DNA of 35,387 nt from positions 1 to 35,387 of the forward strand of contig CATZZP010000020.1 in assembly GCA_958426775.1 (NCBI GenBank). The letters are read 5' to 3'. The notes under the pieces are model-generated. The model was not told the DNA's origin, searched no databases, and saw only the letters and a list, made by a program, of their open reading frames with translations. This document shows, in pieces, positions 16,757 through 25,290 of the stretch; positions within the stretch are counted from its first letter, which is position 1, and every line of letters begins with the position of its first letter. The stretch comes from an uncultured Bacillota bacterium. Lineage in GTDB: Bacteria > Bacillota > Clostridia > Lachnospirales > CAG-274. The position numbers and the translations under genes were made by a program.

Positions 16757-16785
16757 ATTATATTCTGAATATATACAATTGTCAA
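16757..16785 (-). promoter_or_regulatory. Perfect consensus sigma-A promoter for the candidate small RNA
   Basis: On the minus strand TTGACA (16780-16785) and TATAAT (16757-16762) are both perfect with a 17-base spacer. The predicted start is near 16750. No protein-coding frame follows. Confidence 0.88.
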
Positions 16786-16847
16786 TAATGTATATACCAA
16801 AAAGCAAAAATTTAACGAAAAAAGGTCGTAAAACCAAAAATTCTATA

Positions 16848-18071
16848 TTATCTGCCTACAATTGATATACTAAGCTTATCCTCGATAAATATTTTTTCCG
16901 CAATTTCATAAATTGACTTGCTTGTTACACTATCAATTTTGGCAACAGTTTCATCACTTTCAATCATTACATCTCTGAAAAGCATATTTCTTCCGCAATT
17001 TTCTATCAGATTAATAGTACTGTCAAGTCCCAAAAGAAAACCGCTTTTTATTTGTGCCTTTGCCTTTTCTATATCCTCATCTGAAATTTTACGGATAAAT
17101 ATACCTCTTATTTCCTCCAGGATAAGCTCCTTTGTTTTTTCCTCATATTCAGGGTTTACAGCCGAATATACAGTAAATATACCCGTGTCGGTATAGCTGC
17201 TTGCATAGCTGTAAACAGAATATGCAAGACCATACTTTTCTCTTACAGTCTGATACAGCCGTGAACTCATACTGCCGCCTAAAATAATATTAAGTACATT
17301 TAAAGCATATCTGCTGCTATGGTCTATAGGTAAGCCCTCATAGGTCATACAGATATGGACCTGTTCAATATCCTTATACTTTCGTCTGTTGCAAATTTGA
17401 TATTCAGCCTTTTCCACAGGCATAAAGCTTAAATCAGTATCCCAACCGTTTTCAAAGTATTGCTCCAAAAAACCGATTATTCTGCTTGCCTCAACATTTC
17501 CTGCAACAGCAACAACCGTATTATCGGGGCGGTAATGTGCCTTTAAGTAAAAAATAAAGTCCTCTCTTTTAAAAGACTTGACGCTGTCAGCAGTACCCAA
17601 AATAGGTCTGCCCAATGCATTGTTATTTTTCCAGATGCCTGCCTGAAGCTCATCAAACACAAGCTCGTCGGGAGTATCCTCATACATATTAATCTCTTCA
17701 ACAATTACGGATGCCTCACGCCTAATCTCCTCACTGTCAAATTTTGAGTTAAAATACATATCGCAGAGTATATCTGCCGCCTTTTCAAAATTATCATTAA
17801 GTACTCTTGCATAATAGCAGGTGTATTCCTTTGTAGTATAGGCATTAAGATTGCCGCCCATAACGTCCATTTCCTCGGCTATATCTGTTGCACTTCGGTT
17901 TTCAGTGCCTTTAAAAAGCATATGTTCAATAAAATGGGATATACCGCCCTCACCTATGCCCTCATTACGTGAGCCGTTGTGTACGTAAATACCCATACTG
18001 ACACTTCTGCCATAGGGCAGGGAATTTATAACAAGCCTTACGCCGCTTTTAAATGTATGCTTAATAAGCAC
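16848..18071 (-). CDS. M16-family zinc peptidase (YmxG/MlpA type)
   Basis: A 407-residue processing peptidase of the M16B type. The motif SHFIEHMLFKGT has His46, Glu49 and His50 as the inverted zinc site, and EEINMYEDTP near 126 supplies the distal glutamate. The C-terminal half has SMSSRLYQTVREKYGLAYSV. The start is GTG at 18071, placed about 6 bases after AGAGGTGAT. In Bacillus the homologue ymxG lies near pnp and dut; here it lies downstream of asnA. A terminator-like hairpin stands between, so it may depend on readthrough or an unseen promoter. The sequence after its stop has only a weak hairpin with T6, so some readthrough toward the small RNA promoter is possible. Confidence 0.9.
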   Translation of the reverse strand: MLIKHTFKSGVRLVINSLPYGRSVSMGIYVHNGSRNEGIGEGGISHFIEHMLFKGTENRSATDIAEEMDVMGGNLNAYTTKEYTCYYARVLNDNFEKAADILCDMYFNSKFDSEEIRREASVIVEEINMYEDTPDELVFDELQAGIWKNNNALGRPILGTADSVKSFKREDFIFYLKAHYRPDNTVVAVAGNVEASRIIGFLEQYFENGWDTDLSFMPVEKAEYQICNRRKYKDIEQVHICMTYEGLPIDHSSRYALNVLNIILGGSMSSRLYQTVREKYGLAYSVYSYASSYTDTGIFTVYSAVNPEYEEKTKELILEEIRGIFIRKISDEDIEKAKAQIKSGFLLGLDSTINLIENCGRNMLFRDVMIESDETVAKIDSVTSKSIYEIAEKIFIEDKLSISIVGR

Positions 18072-18093
18072 AAAATCACCTCTGGATTAATAG

Positions 18094-18132
18094 TAAAACA
18101 CGCTATAAGCACCTTTTGTGACTATAGCGTGT
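18094..18132 (-). terminator. Terminator-like hairpin after asnA
   Basis: ACACGCTATA (18098-18107) pairs with TATAGCGTGT (18123-18132). On the minus strand it is followed by TTTTAC, a modest U run. It lies 27 bases before the GTG of the next gene, so it may act as an attenuator. Confidence 0.65.
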
Positions 18133-18147
18133 ATGTTTATATATAGT

Positions 18148-19155
18148 TTAAAGCAAATTAATGCCTTTATTCTTGCAAATTTCTGTCATTTCCTCAGGCC
18201 ATACGGAGGCTTGTACCTCACCGATATGTACCTTTTCCAAAATAACCATACAAAGTCTGGACTGACCTATACCGCCGCCTATAGTAAGAGGAAGCTTGCC
18301 CTCCATAATACCCTTGTGGAAATCAAATTTAAGCCTGTCTTCATTTCCGCTTTCCTTAAGCTGAGCGGCAAGAGCCTTACTGTCAACTCGGATACCCATT
18401 GAAGATACCTCTATTGCCGAATTAAAGGTGTCGCTCCAGACAAAAAGGTCGCCGTTTAAGTTCCAATCATCATAGTCCGGGGCACGACCGTCATGACGCT
18501 CACCGCTTGCGAGCAGTCCGCCGATTTGCTTAATAAATACGGTTTTATGCTCTCTTGTTATCTCATTTTCTCTTTCCTTTGGAGAAAGGTTAGGATACTT
18601 GTCTTCAAGCTCCTGAGAGGTAATAAAGTATACCTCTGAGGTTACGCTTTCCTTAAGCTGTGGAAAATCAGCCTTTACAAGCTCCTTTGCAAGGTAAAGA
18701 GCATGTGCTATTTTACGTACTGTTTCCTCCAAGTACTCATTTGTACGCTGTTCAGGTAAAATTACCTTTTCCCAGTCCCACTGGTCAACAAATACAGAGT
18801 GGAGATTATCAACCAGGTCATCTCTTCTGATTGCATTCATATCTGTATAAAGCCCCTCACCCGGGTTAAAGCCGTAAAGATAAAGAGCCATTCTCTTCCA
18901 TTTAGCAAGGGATTGTACAATTTCCGCCTCTCCCTCCATTTCCTTTAAGTCAAAGCTAACCTTACGCTCAACACCGTTAAGGTCATCATTAATACCACTG
19001 CCTGCCCAAACTGCAAGAGGAGCAGTTATACGCTCCAGACCGAGAACCTTTGCAAGACGACGCTCAAAGGTATCCTTGCAAAGCTTTATTGCACGCTGTG
19101 TCTGTCTTAAATCAAGGGCAGACTTATATCCCTCGGGAATTGTAAGCTGATACAT
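18148..19155 (-). CDS. asnA: Aspartate-ammonia ligase (asparagine synthetase A)
   Basis: AsnA makes asparagine from aspartate, ammonia and ATP, and resembles class II tRNA synthetase catalytic domains. The 335 residues agree with the family length. Conserved segments include LGLERITAPLAVW, NDDLNGVERKVSFD, VDQWDWEK, SGERHDGRAPDYDDW and GGGIGQSRLCM. It lies 21 bases downstream of asnS and is almost certainly co-transcribed with it, an arrangement also known in lactic acid bacteria. The start ATG at 19155 follows AAAGGAG. With asnB elsewhere in the window, the organism has both ammonia- and glutamine-dependent routes. Confidence 0.96.
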   Translation of the reverse strand: MYQLTIPEGYKSALDLRQTQRAIKLCKDTFERRLAKVLGLERITAPLAVWAGSGINDDLNGVERKVSFDLKEMEGEAEIVQSLAKWKRMALYLYGFNPGEGLYTDMNAIRRDDLVDNLHSVFVDQWDWEKVILPEQRTNEYLEETVRKIAHALYLAKELVKADFPQLKESVTSEVYFITSQELEDKYPNLSPKERENEITREHKTVFIKQIGGLLASGERHDGRAPDYDDWNLNGDLFVWSDTFNSAIEVSSMGIRVDSKALAAQLKESGNEDRLKFDFHKGIMEGKLPLTIGGGIGQSRLCMVILEKVHIGEVQASVWPEEMTEICKNKGINLL

Positions 19156-19176
19156 TGTATATTATACTCCTTTCAA

Positions 19177-20553
19177 TTATCTGATATTGCCTACGGTACG
19201 TGGGTAAAGAATTACGTCACGTATGTTGGAAATACCTGTTACATACATAATCATACGTTCAAAGCCAAGACCAAACCCACTGTGAGGTACAGAGCCGAAC
19301 TTTCTTAAATCAAGATAATCATTATACTCATCAATGGACATATTTTTAGCCTTCATAGCCGAAAGGAGCTTGTTAAGGTCAGCCTCACGTTCGGAGCAAC
19401 CGATGATTTCGCCTACCCCCGGCACAAGTAAATCTGTTGCGGCAACTGTTTTACCGTCAGGATTTTGCTTCATATAGAAGGACTTAATATCCTTTGGATA
19501 GTTAGTTACAAATACAGGCTTATTGTAAACCTGCTCGGTAATATAGCGTTCATGCTCTGTCTGTAAGTCACAGCCCCATTCTACAGGGTATACAAAGTCA
19601 ACCTCTGCCTTTTTAAGCAGGTCTATTGCATCAGTATAGTCAAGAATTGCAAAGTCGTGAGAAACTACATTTTCAAGCTTTTCACGTAAGCCCTTTTCAA
19701 AGTGCTTTTCAAAAAATTCAAGCTCATCGGGACACTTTGTCATAACAGTATTAATAATGTGCTTAATCATTTCCTCTGCAATCTCTATAATATCAGGAAG
19801 CTCTGCAAAAGCCACCTCAGGCTCTACATGCCAGAACTCTGCCACGTGCCTTGGTGTATTGCTGTTTTCAGCTCTAAAGCTGGGACCGAAGGTGTAGATT
19901 TTACCAAATGCCATAGCGGCAACCTCGCCCTCAAGCTGACCTGACACACTTAAGCCTGCTTTTCTGCCGAAGAAATCATCAGCATAATACTCATCAGCTG
20001 ACTTATATTCCTCAGAGTAGCCTATAGTGGTAGCCTGGAACATTTCGCCCGCACCCTCACAGTCACTGCTTGTTAAAATAGGTGTATTTACATATACATA
20101 GTGACGGCTCTGGAAATACTCATGTATTGCAGCTGCAACTACGGAGCGTACACGAAAAACAGCGTTAAAGGTGTTTGTTCTCACTCTTAAATGAGGCATG
20201 GTACGTAAAAATTCCAAAGTGTGGCGTTTTTTCTGTAAAGGATAGTCTGCCGGACATTCACCAAGCACCTCAATAGCTTCCGCATTTATTTCAACACCGC
20301 CCTCCTTAACAGCAGAGGTAACCAAAGTACCCTTTACGTTAAGTGCAGAGCCTAACTTCATATAAGCTGAAGAATTGTCAATAACTGCCTTATCAATTAC
20401 AATCTGCATATGCTTTAAGGTTGTACCGTCATTAAGCTCCAAAAATGCCATATTTTTAGAATCTCTTGAGATACGCACCCAACCGCATACATTAACCTGA
20501 GTGCCTATATAGGCAGGGTTATTCATTAAATCAAATAAATCCGTATGTTTCAT
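19177..20553 (-). CDS. asnS: Asparagine-tRNA ligase
   Basis: AsnS charges tRNA-Asn with asparagine. The 458 residues contain an N-terminal OB-fold anticodon-binding domain (about 15-100) and a class II catalytic core. Motif 2 lies at FGPSFRAENSNTPRHVAEFW and motif 3 at GFGLGFERMIMYVTG near the C terminus. The ATG at 20553 has AAAAGGGGA about 13 bases upstream. The leader is only about 31 bases and too short for a T-box. Its first part (CUAACUAACAAAA) can pair with the candidate small RNA at 16676-16688. It heads an operon with asnA. Confidence 0.96.
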   Translation of the reverse strand: MKHTDLFDLMNNPAYIGTQVNVCGWVRISRDSKNMAFLELNDGTTLKHMQIVIDKAVIDNSSAYMKLGSALNVKGTLVTSAVKEGGVEINAEAIEVLGECPADYPLQKKRHTLEFLRTMPHLRVRTNTFNAVFRVRSVVAAAIHEYFQSRHYVYVNTPILTSSDCEGAGEMFQATTIGYSEEYKSADEYYADDFFGRKAGLSVSGQLEGEVAAMAFGKIYTFGPSFRAENSNTPRHVAEFWHVEPEVAFAELPDIIEIAEEMIKHIINTVMTKCPDELEFFEKHFEKGLREKLENVVSHDFAILDYTDAIDLLKKAEVDFVYPVEWGCDLQTEHERYITEQVYNKPVFVTNYPKDIKSFYMKQNPDGKTVAATDLLVPGVGEIIGCSEREADLNKLLSAMKAKNMSIDEYNDYLDLRKFGSVPHSGFGLGFERMIMYVTGISNIRDVILYPRTVGNIR

Positions 20554-20590
20554 AAAGTGTTAAATCCCCTTTTGTTAGTTAGTCTTTATT

Positions 20591-20619
20591 ATTATATACT
20601 TTAGGTAAAATTATGTCAA
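20591..20619 (-). promoter_or_regulatory. Perfect consensus sigma-A promoter for asnS-asnA
   Basis: On the minus strand TTGACA (20614-20619) and TATAAT (20591-20596) are perfect and 17 bases apart. The predicted start near 20584 places the sequence ACUAACUAACAAAAGGGG at the very 5' end of the mRNA. Confidence 0.9.
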
Positions 20620-20666
20620 GTTTCAGGCTTTATCACAAACCCTTCCTTAATTTTGTTATTTCAGAT

Positions 20667-22352
20667 TTACTCCTCTGTAATGTCACTTATTTCAGTCTGA
20701 ATTAACTTTTTATTTTTTATTTTATAAATTCTGTCGCAGTTTTTAATTGTACGATATTTATGAGAAATAAAAATACAGGTTCTGTTTTCAAGCTTTTTAA
20801 TATTTTCAAGCAATGCCTTTTCAGTTTCCTCATCTAAGGCTGAGGTTGCTTCATCTAAAAGGAGTAGGGGTGCCTGACTCAGCAAAGCACGTGCCACTGC
20901 TATACGCTGTATCTGTCCCTCGCTTAAGCCTAAGCCTCTTTCGCCTAACTCTGTTTCCATTCCCTTAGGCAGGGTGCTGATAAAGTCCCAAATCATAGCC
21001 GACTTTGCCGCCCTCATAACCTCAAAGGAGGAGGCTTCGCTGTTACAAAAAGCAATATTATCCCTGATTGTGCCTGATAAAATCATATTGCCCTGAGGTA
21101 CATAGGCAAAAAGCTTTCTAAGACCGCTGTCTATATTAATTTCACCGTCACTTGTTTTTATATACATACTTCCTTCATCAGCATCAATTAAGCCTAAAAT
21201 AAGCTTCATAATTGTGCTTTTGCCTATACCCGAGGGTCCTGCTATCGCAACGGTTTCTCCTTTATTTACAACCATGCTTGCACCCTCAAGGACATTTTCA
21301 TTTTTATAGGCAAAGGTAAGCTTTTCTATGCAAAGGCTTTCCATTTTTTTATATATTTCCTCGGCTGATTGGTTATGAGTCTGTATTTTTTCATCCTCAA
21401 GTCCCTCAAGCTCCATAATACGCTCTGCCGAAGCAAGCATTGAGTAAAACTGAGGTATAAGTCCGCTTATATTCTTCATTGGAGCTTTTATCTGTTCTAT
21501 AATCTGCAAAAAGGCAGTAAGTGTACCAAAGCTGATTGCACCTAAGCCGATTTGTAAAGCACCCCATACAAGAGCCGCATAATAGCCTGCCGTAAAAAGC
21601 ACATATACCCCCGTGCTTGCAATGTTGCTTATGGTATTTCGTTTAATCTTCAGCCTGAAAAGTTCTCTTTGCCTTTCATAAAGCTTAGCCTTGCTGTTTT
21701 CGTTATTAGCAAAGGATTTTATAACAACAAGGTTCTCTACGCACTCCTGTATAAAGGAGCGTACAACACCATCTGCTGACTGCACAAGCTTATGTAAATA
21801 CTTAAAATGCTTGCTGTATATCTTACTTGCAACAAAAACTATTGCACCTACACCGCAGACAATAAGGGTAAACCTTGCATCTATCATAAGCAGTACTCCA
21901 AGACCTGCTATAAGCTTGGTAATAAGAGCTATTGCCTCAGGTAAAATACCTATTACACCGTTAACCACAATTTCAATATCACTTGTAAAGCGATTTAAAA
22001 TTTCCCCCGAATGAAAGGCTGTTACCTTTGTATACTGCTTATTAAGCAAAGCCTCAAACAAGCCCTGCTTAATTCGAATATCGATTTTTCCTGCGGCACG
22101 CACTATTATATTACTGTAAAGCACGTTTAGAAAGCCCTGCATGGCAATAATAAGTATTATAGCTACAGCATAAGCATAAATATTACCCTCTCTATCTCCT
22201 GTAGCTATATCAAGCACATTTTTGGAAACCAGAGCCAGCAAAATAAAGCTTAACGCTACCGCACCGCTTATAAGGGATAGACCTGCTACCCATATAAGCT
22301 GTTTTCTTGTATATTTATATATCCAAAGCAAAACGTCCTTTGTTTTTGACAT
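20667..22352 (-). CDS. ABC exporter half-transporter (membrane and ATPase domains fused)
   Basis: A 561-residue half-transporter expected to work as a dimer at the cytoplasmic membrane; the exported substrate is not apparent. An N-terminal six-helix domain (about 15-305) is followed by a nucleotide-binding domain. Walker A is GPSGIGKST (Lys378). The signature is LSEGQ (476-480), a variant of LSGGQ. Walker B is LLLLDEATSALDE, and the switch histidine lies in FISHKYRT. I use the ATG at 22352, which follows GGGGTGAG; a TTG start at 22370 would put six extra residues ahead of this site. It follows GH105 with a terminator hairpin between, so it probably has a separate or readthrough-driven transcript. 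Confidence 0.9.
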   Translation of the reverse strand: MSKTKDVLLWIYKYTRKQLIWVAGLSLISGAVALSFILLALVSKNVLDIATGDREGNIYAYAVAIILIIAMQGFLNVLYSNIIVRAAGKIDIRIKQGLFEALLNKQYTKVTAFHSGEILNRFTSDIEIVVNGVIGILPEAIALITKLIAGLGVLLMIDARFTLIVCGVGAIVFVASKIYSKHFKYLHKLVQSADGVVRSFIQECVENLVVIKSFANNENSKAKLYERQRELFRLKIKRNTISNIASTGVYVLFTAGYYAALVWGALQIGLGAISFGTLTAFLQIIEQIKAPMKNISGLIPQFYSMLASAERIMELEGLEDEKIQTHNQSAEEIYKKMESLCIEKLTFAYKNENVLEGASMVVNKGETVAIAGPSGIGKSTIMKLILGLIDADEGSMYIKTSDGEINIDSGLRKLFAYVPQGNMILSGTIRDNIAFCNSEASSFEVMRAAKSAMIWDFISTLPKGMETELGERGLGLSEGQIQRIAVARALLSQAPLLLLDEATSALDEETEKALLENIKKLENRTCIFISHKYRTIKNCDRIYKIKNKKLIQTEISDITEE

Positions 22353-22370
22353 TAACTCACCCCGTACCAA

Positions 22371-22401
22371 AAAATCGGAACGAATAATACCGTTCCGATT
22401 T
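22371..22401 (-). terminator. Terminator of the GH105 gene
   Basis: AAATCGGAACG (22372-22382) pairs with CGTTCCGATTT (22391-22401) around an 8-base loop. On the minus strand the stem ends in a short T run. It lies 19 bases before the ABC transporter start. Confidence 0.75.
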
Positions 22402-22411
22402 ATGGTTTTAA

Positions 22412-23551
22412 TTATTTATTATTCTTTTCTTTATAAAGTATCTCAATATATGCAAGTACAAGAGGACCAACACCCTTTGCATCGTTCTGTACAACAGGCT
22501 CGCTCATATAATACTCATATGTACCGTCACGTCTTGTATTATCTGCAGGACCTAAGCCTGCTACAAGGCAGATACCGTCAAGCTGAAGCTCCCCGTCCTT
22601 TTGTGAAAGGTATCTTTCACAGATACCGTTAAATGCCTTTTCACCATATTTAAAATAGCTTTCATCAAGTATGCCCATACGTACGCTTTTCATAATTGAG
22701 TAGGCAAAGATAGCACTACCGCTTGTTTCAAGATAGTTGCCCTCTTTATCACCCTTATCTACAACCTGATACCACATACCGCTTTCATGCTGAAATTTAA
22801 GCATAGCATCAATAAGCTCTTTATAAATACTGCAAAGCTTGTCCCTCTGCTCCTTAAATCGGTCAGGCATAATATCAACCGTATCTACTAATGCCATTGA
22901 GTACCAGCCTAAAGCTCTTAACCAGAAGTTTTTAGAAAGACCTGTTTCCTTATCTGCCCAGAAAATTTCCTTTGATTCATCAAAGCCATGGTAGTAAAGA
23001 CCTGTTTTAGGGTCTCTCATTTTGTTATATACATTTATAAACTGGTTATAACTATCCATACAGTTTTTGCAGTCGTTATATTCTACCTCATACTGCATAT
23101 AGAAGGGTTGTCCCATATATAAGCCGTCAAGCCATACCTGATTGGGATAAATCTTTTTATGCCAGAAATTGCCTGAGGCTGTTCTTGGTTGATTTTTAAC
23201 CTGACTATAGATAGTTTCAATAGCTTTTCTGTACTTTTCCTTACCTGTAATTTTATAAAGGTCGAAAAGGGTTTTGCCTGCATTTACATTATCAATATTA
23301 TATTCCTCGGGGTCATAGGAGGCAATGCTTCCGTCCTCACGCACAAAGTAATCAATAAATTTATCGGCAAAGTCAAGGAATTTTTTATCGCCCTTTATTT
23401 CATAAAGCTCAAGAATTGCTTTAATCATACAACCGTCAATATAATTCCATGTTGACGGCTTGCCGCTTCTTATCTTTTCAATATTCCAGATAGGAGCCTG
23501 AGGAGTACTCTTTTCAAGCAATTCATCAATATATTTATCAAGTATGTCCAT
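22412..23551 (-). CDS. GH105 unsaturated rhamnogalacturonyl hydrolase
   Basis: This (alpha/alpha)6-barrel glycosidase removes the unsaturated galacturonyl residue from the non-reducing end of rhamnogalacturonan fragments left by pectin lyases. The 379 residues match the family of Bacillus YteR. Asp142 in NQVWLDGLYMGQPF fits the catalytic aspartate, and NIDNVNAGK near 85-93 matches the second conserved acidic site. No signal peptide is seen, so it should act in the cytoplasm on imported oligosaccharides. The ATG follows GGGAGGAT by 7 bases. Its promoter overlaps the end of the pfkB gene. Confidence 0.9.
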   Translation of the reverse strand: MDILDKYIDELLEKSTPQAPIWNIEKIRSGKPSTWNYIDGCMIKAILELYEIKGDKKFLDFADKFIDYFVREDGSIASYDPEEYNIDNVNAGKTLFDLYKITGKEKYRKAIETIYSQVKNQPRTASGNFWHKKIYPNQVWLDGLYMGQPFYMQYEVEYNDCKNCMDSYNQFINVYNKMRDPKTGLYYHGFDESKEIFWADKETGLSKNFWLRALGWYSMALVDTVDIMPDRFKEQRDKLCSIYKELIDAMLKFQHESGMWYQVVDKGDKEGNYLETSGSAIFAYSIMKSVRMGILDESYFKYGEKAFNGICERYLSQKDGELQLDGICLVAGLGPADNTRRDGTYEYYMSEPVVQNDAKGVGPLVLAYIEILYKEKNNK

Positions 23552-23583
23552 TTATATAATCCTCCCGATTAATAGTTATTTTT

Positions 23584-23612
23584 ATAATATCACAGTTATA
23601 AATATATTTCAA
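23584..23612 (-). promoter_or_regulatory. Sigma-A promoter for the GH105 gene
   Basis: On the minus strand TTGAAA (23607-23612) and TATTAT (23584-23589) are 17 bases apart. The -35 overlaps the stop codon of the upstream kinase gene. Confidence 0.65.
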
Positions 23613-24508
23613 CTCATAAATTTACCAAAGATTTTGTTTACAACATTATTATCGGGAAAATCCCCCGTTTTTACCCTTTCACTACCGCAAATGACAGCAA
23701 ATTGCAGAGCCTTATCATAGCTGTAATTATTTTCAAGGGCATAAATATAACCTGCAAGAAGGCAATCTCCTGCACCTACCGTATTTACAGGCTTAACCTC
23801 AGGTGCTTTACAAAAATAAGTGCCTGAATTATTAACAAGCACAGCTCCCTTTTCACCCATGGAAACAAGTATATTTTCAACACCCTTTTCAAGTAATTTT
23901 GTTGCACATAACTCCGCTGTATTAATATCCTTGATTTCAATATCAAAAATCTGACCAAGCTCAATATGATTAGGCTTTACAAGATACGGATTTGCCTCTA
24001 TTGCCTTTAATAAAAGCTCTCCCTCTGCATCAACTATAGTAATTACGCCCTTTTTATTAAGCTCTGATACTATTTTGCCGTAAATTGACTTATCTATACC
24101 CTGACAGACACTTCCTGACAGAATAACCGTATCGCCCTTATTTATTGCTGCAAGTATTTTATTAAGCTGCCCAAGGCTTTCCTCATCGGCTGTTGTGCCT
24201 TTACCGTTCAGCTCTGTAGCAATTTTGCTAAGCTTAACATTTATACGGGTTACGCCCCTTGTATAAATCGGTTTAAGCTCTATGCCCGCTTCCTTAAGAC
24301 CTTCTGCAAGTGCCTTGCCTGTAAATCCGCCTACCAAGGCAACAGCACAGCTTTTACAGCCAAGCCTTTTCAGCATTCTGCTGACATTTATGCCTTTACC
24401 GCCAAACACATAGCTTTCTCCGCTGCTGCGGTTAAGGCTGCCTACAGCTAAATTATCAATATCCATATAGTAATCAACAGACGGATTTAGGGTAAAGGTA
24501 TATATCAT
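23609..24508 (-). CDS. PfkB-family sugar phosphate kinase (1-phosphofructokinase type)
   Basis: A ribokinase-fold kinase of 299 residues that most resembles 1-phosphofructokinase/tagatose-6-phosphate kinase. The start MIYTFTLNPSVDYY is typical of that group. GGKGINVSRMLKRLG (36-50) binds sugar phosphate, KPN (178-180) is conserved, and NTVGAGDCLLAGY carries the catalytic base Asp248. There is no PTS gene next to it, so fructose 1-phosphate is not certain as substrate. The gap to the amidohydrolase upstream is two bases, so it is the last member of the long operon. Confidence 0.85.
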   Translation of the reverse strand: MIYTFTLNPSVDYYMDIDNLAVGSLNRSSGESYVFGGKGINVSRMLKRLGCKSCAVALVGGFTGKALAEGLKEAGIELKPIYTRGVTRINVKLSKIATELNGKGTTADEESLGQLNKILAAINKGDTVILSGSVCQGIDKSIYGKIVSELNKKGVITIVDAEGELLLKAIEANPYLVKPNHIELGQIFDIEIKDINTAELCATKLLEKGVENILVSMGEKGAVLVNNSGTYFCKAPEVKPVNTVGAGDCLLAGYIYALENNYSYDKALQFAVICGSERVKTGDFPDNNVVNKIFGKFMS

Positions 24509-24510
24509 TA

Positions 24511-25287
24511 CTAATTCTCCAAAGATAAAATTCGTTTTGCGTTTTCAAATAAAATATTGTTATAGTCCTGTTCCTTAAGCTTTTCAAAAAGGACTGCATT
24601 TACGTACATTGATGGGTTACATATAGGGTAGTCTGTGCCGAAAACAAACCTTTCACTGCCCACCTCTCTTACACCGTAAGCTATAAGTCCGTAACGGAAT
24701 ATTCCCGTTCCGCTTAAGTCCAGATAGTAATTTTTGTATTTTCTTATTCTTTCAAGGTGTCTTAAAAACTGCTCCTTATCTCCCGGATGTGCCGCCACAA
24801 AAGTAATATGGGGAAAACGGGATACTGCCGTATCAATAGTTTCCTCGTTTATGGTATGAAGACTGACTACCATTTTCAGCTCATTAATAACACCGTAAAT
24901 TTTAGCCATATTTTCATCATAATAGTCCTGCCAGCCCATGAGATAAGGTACAAGCTCCCCTACCAGCCTAACGCCCTTATTGTGCATTAGTTCAAGCTCT
25001 TCTATACTTTCCTTAACAAAATCCGGATGAATATGTACGCCGGGTATATAAAAATACTTATACATATACATATCCCTTAGTGCTATTGCCTCTCTGTTAA
25101 GTTCACGTATAATTTGAAAATCCTTAACCTCAGTGCGTCTTATAACACTACCGCATACCTTGGTAATACCTGCCCTTTTTAAGTCAGACATAAAATCCTC
25201 TGTTGAATTTACGGTATTACCGTAAAAGCAAAAGTTATTTTCAGGTGATATAAAGGGATGAATATGAAAATCTATTATTTCTCTCAT
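24511..25287 (-). CDS. Amidohydrolase-family metal-dependent hydrolase (TIM barrel)
   Basis: A 258-residue protein of the amidohydrolase 2 family. DFHIHPF at the N terminus supplies the first two metal histidines. VSLHT, VAAHPGD and FGTDYPICN follow in the order expected for metal and catalytic residues. Members are hydrolases or decarboxylases with varied substrates, so no reaction can be assigned. Its neighbours on both sides are 2-3 bases away, so it is within the operon. A role alongside the PfkB kinase is possible but not shown by sequence. Confidence 0.8.
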   Translation of the reverse strand: MREIIDFHIHPFISPENNFCFYGNTVNSTEDFMSDLKRAGITKVCGSVIRRTEVKDFQIIRELNREAIALRDMYMYKYFYIPGVHIHPDFVKESIEELELMHNKGVRLVGELVPYLMGWQDYYDENMAKIYGVINELKMVVSLHTINEETIDTAVSRFPHITFVAAHPGDKEQFLRHLERIRKYKNYYLDLSGTGIFRYGLIAYGVREVGSERFVFGTDYPICNPSMYVNAVLFEKLKEQDYNNILFENAKRILSLEN

Positions 25288-25290
25288 TTT

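Noticed and set aside
20554..20620. T-box leader for asnS
   Set aside because: The leader is only about 31 bases and lacks the T-box sequence and a specifier hairpin.
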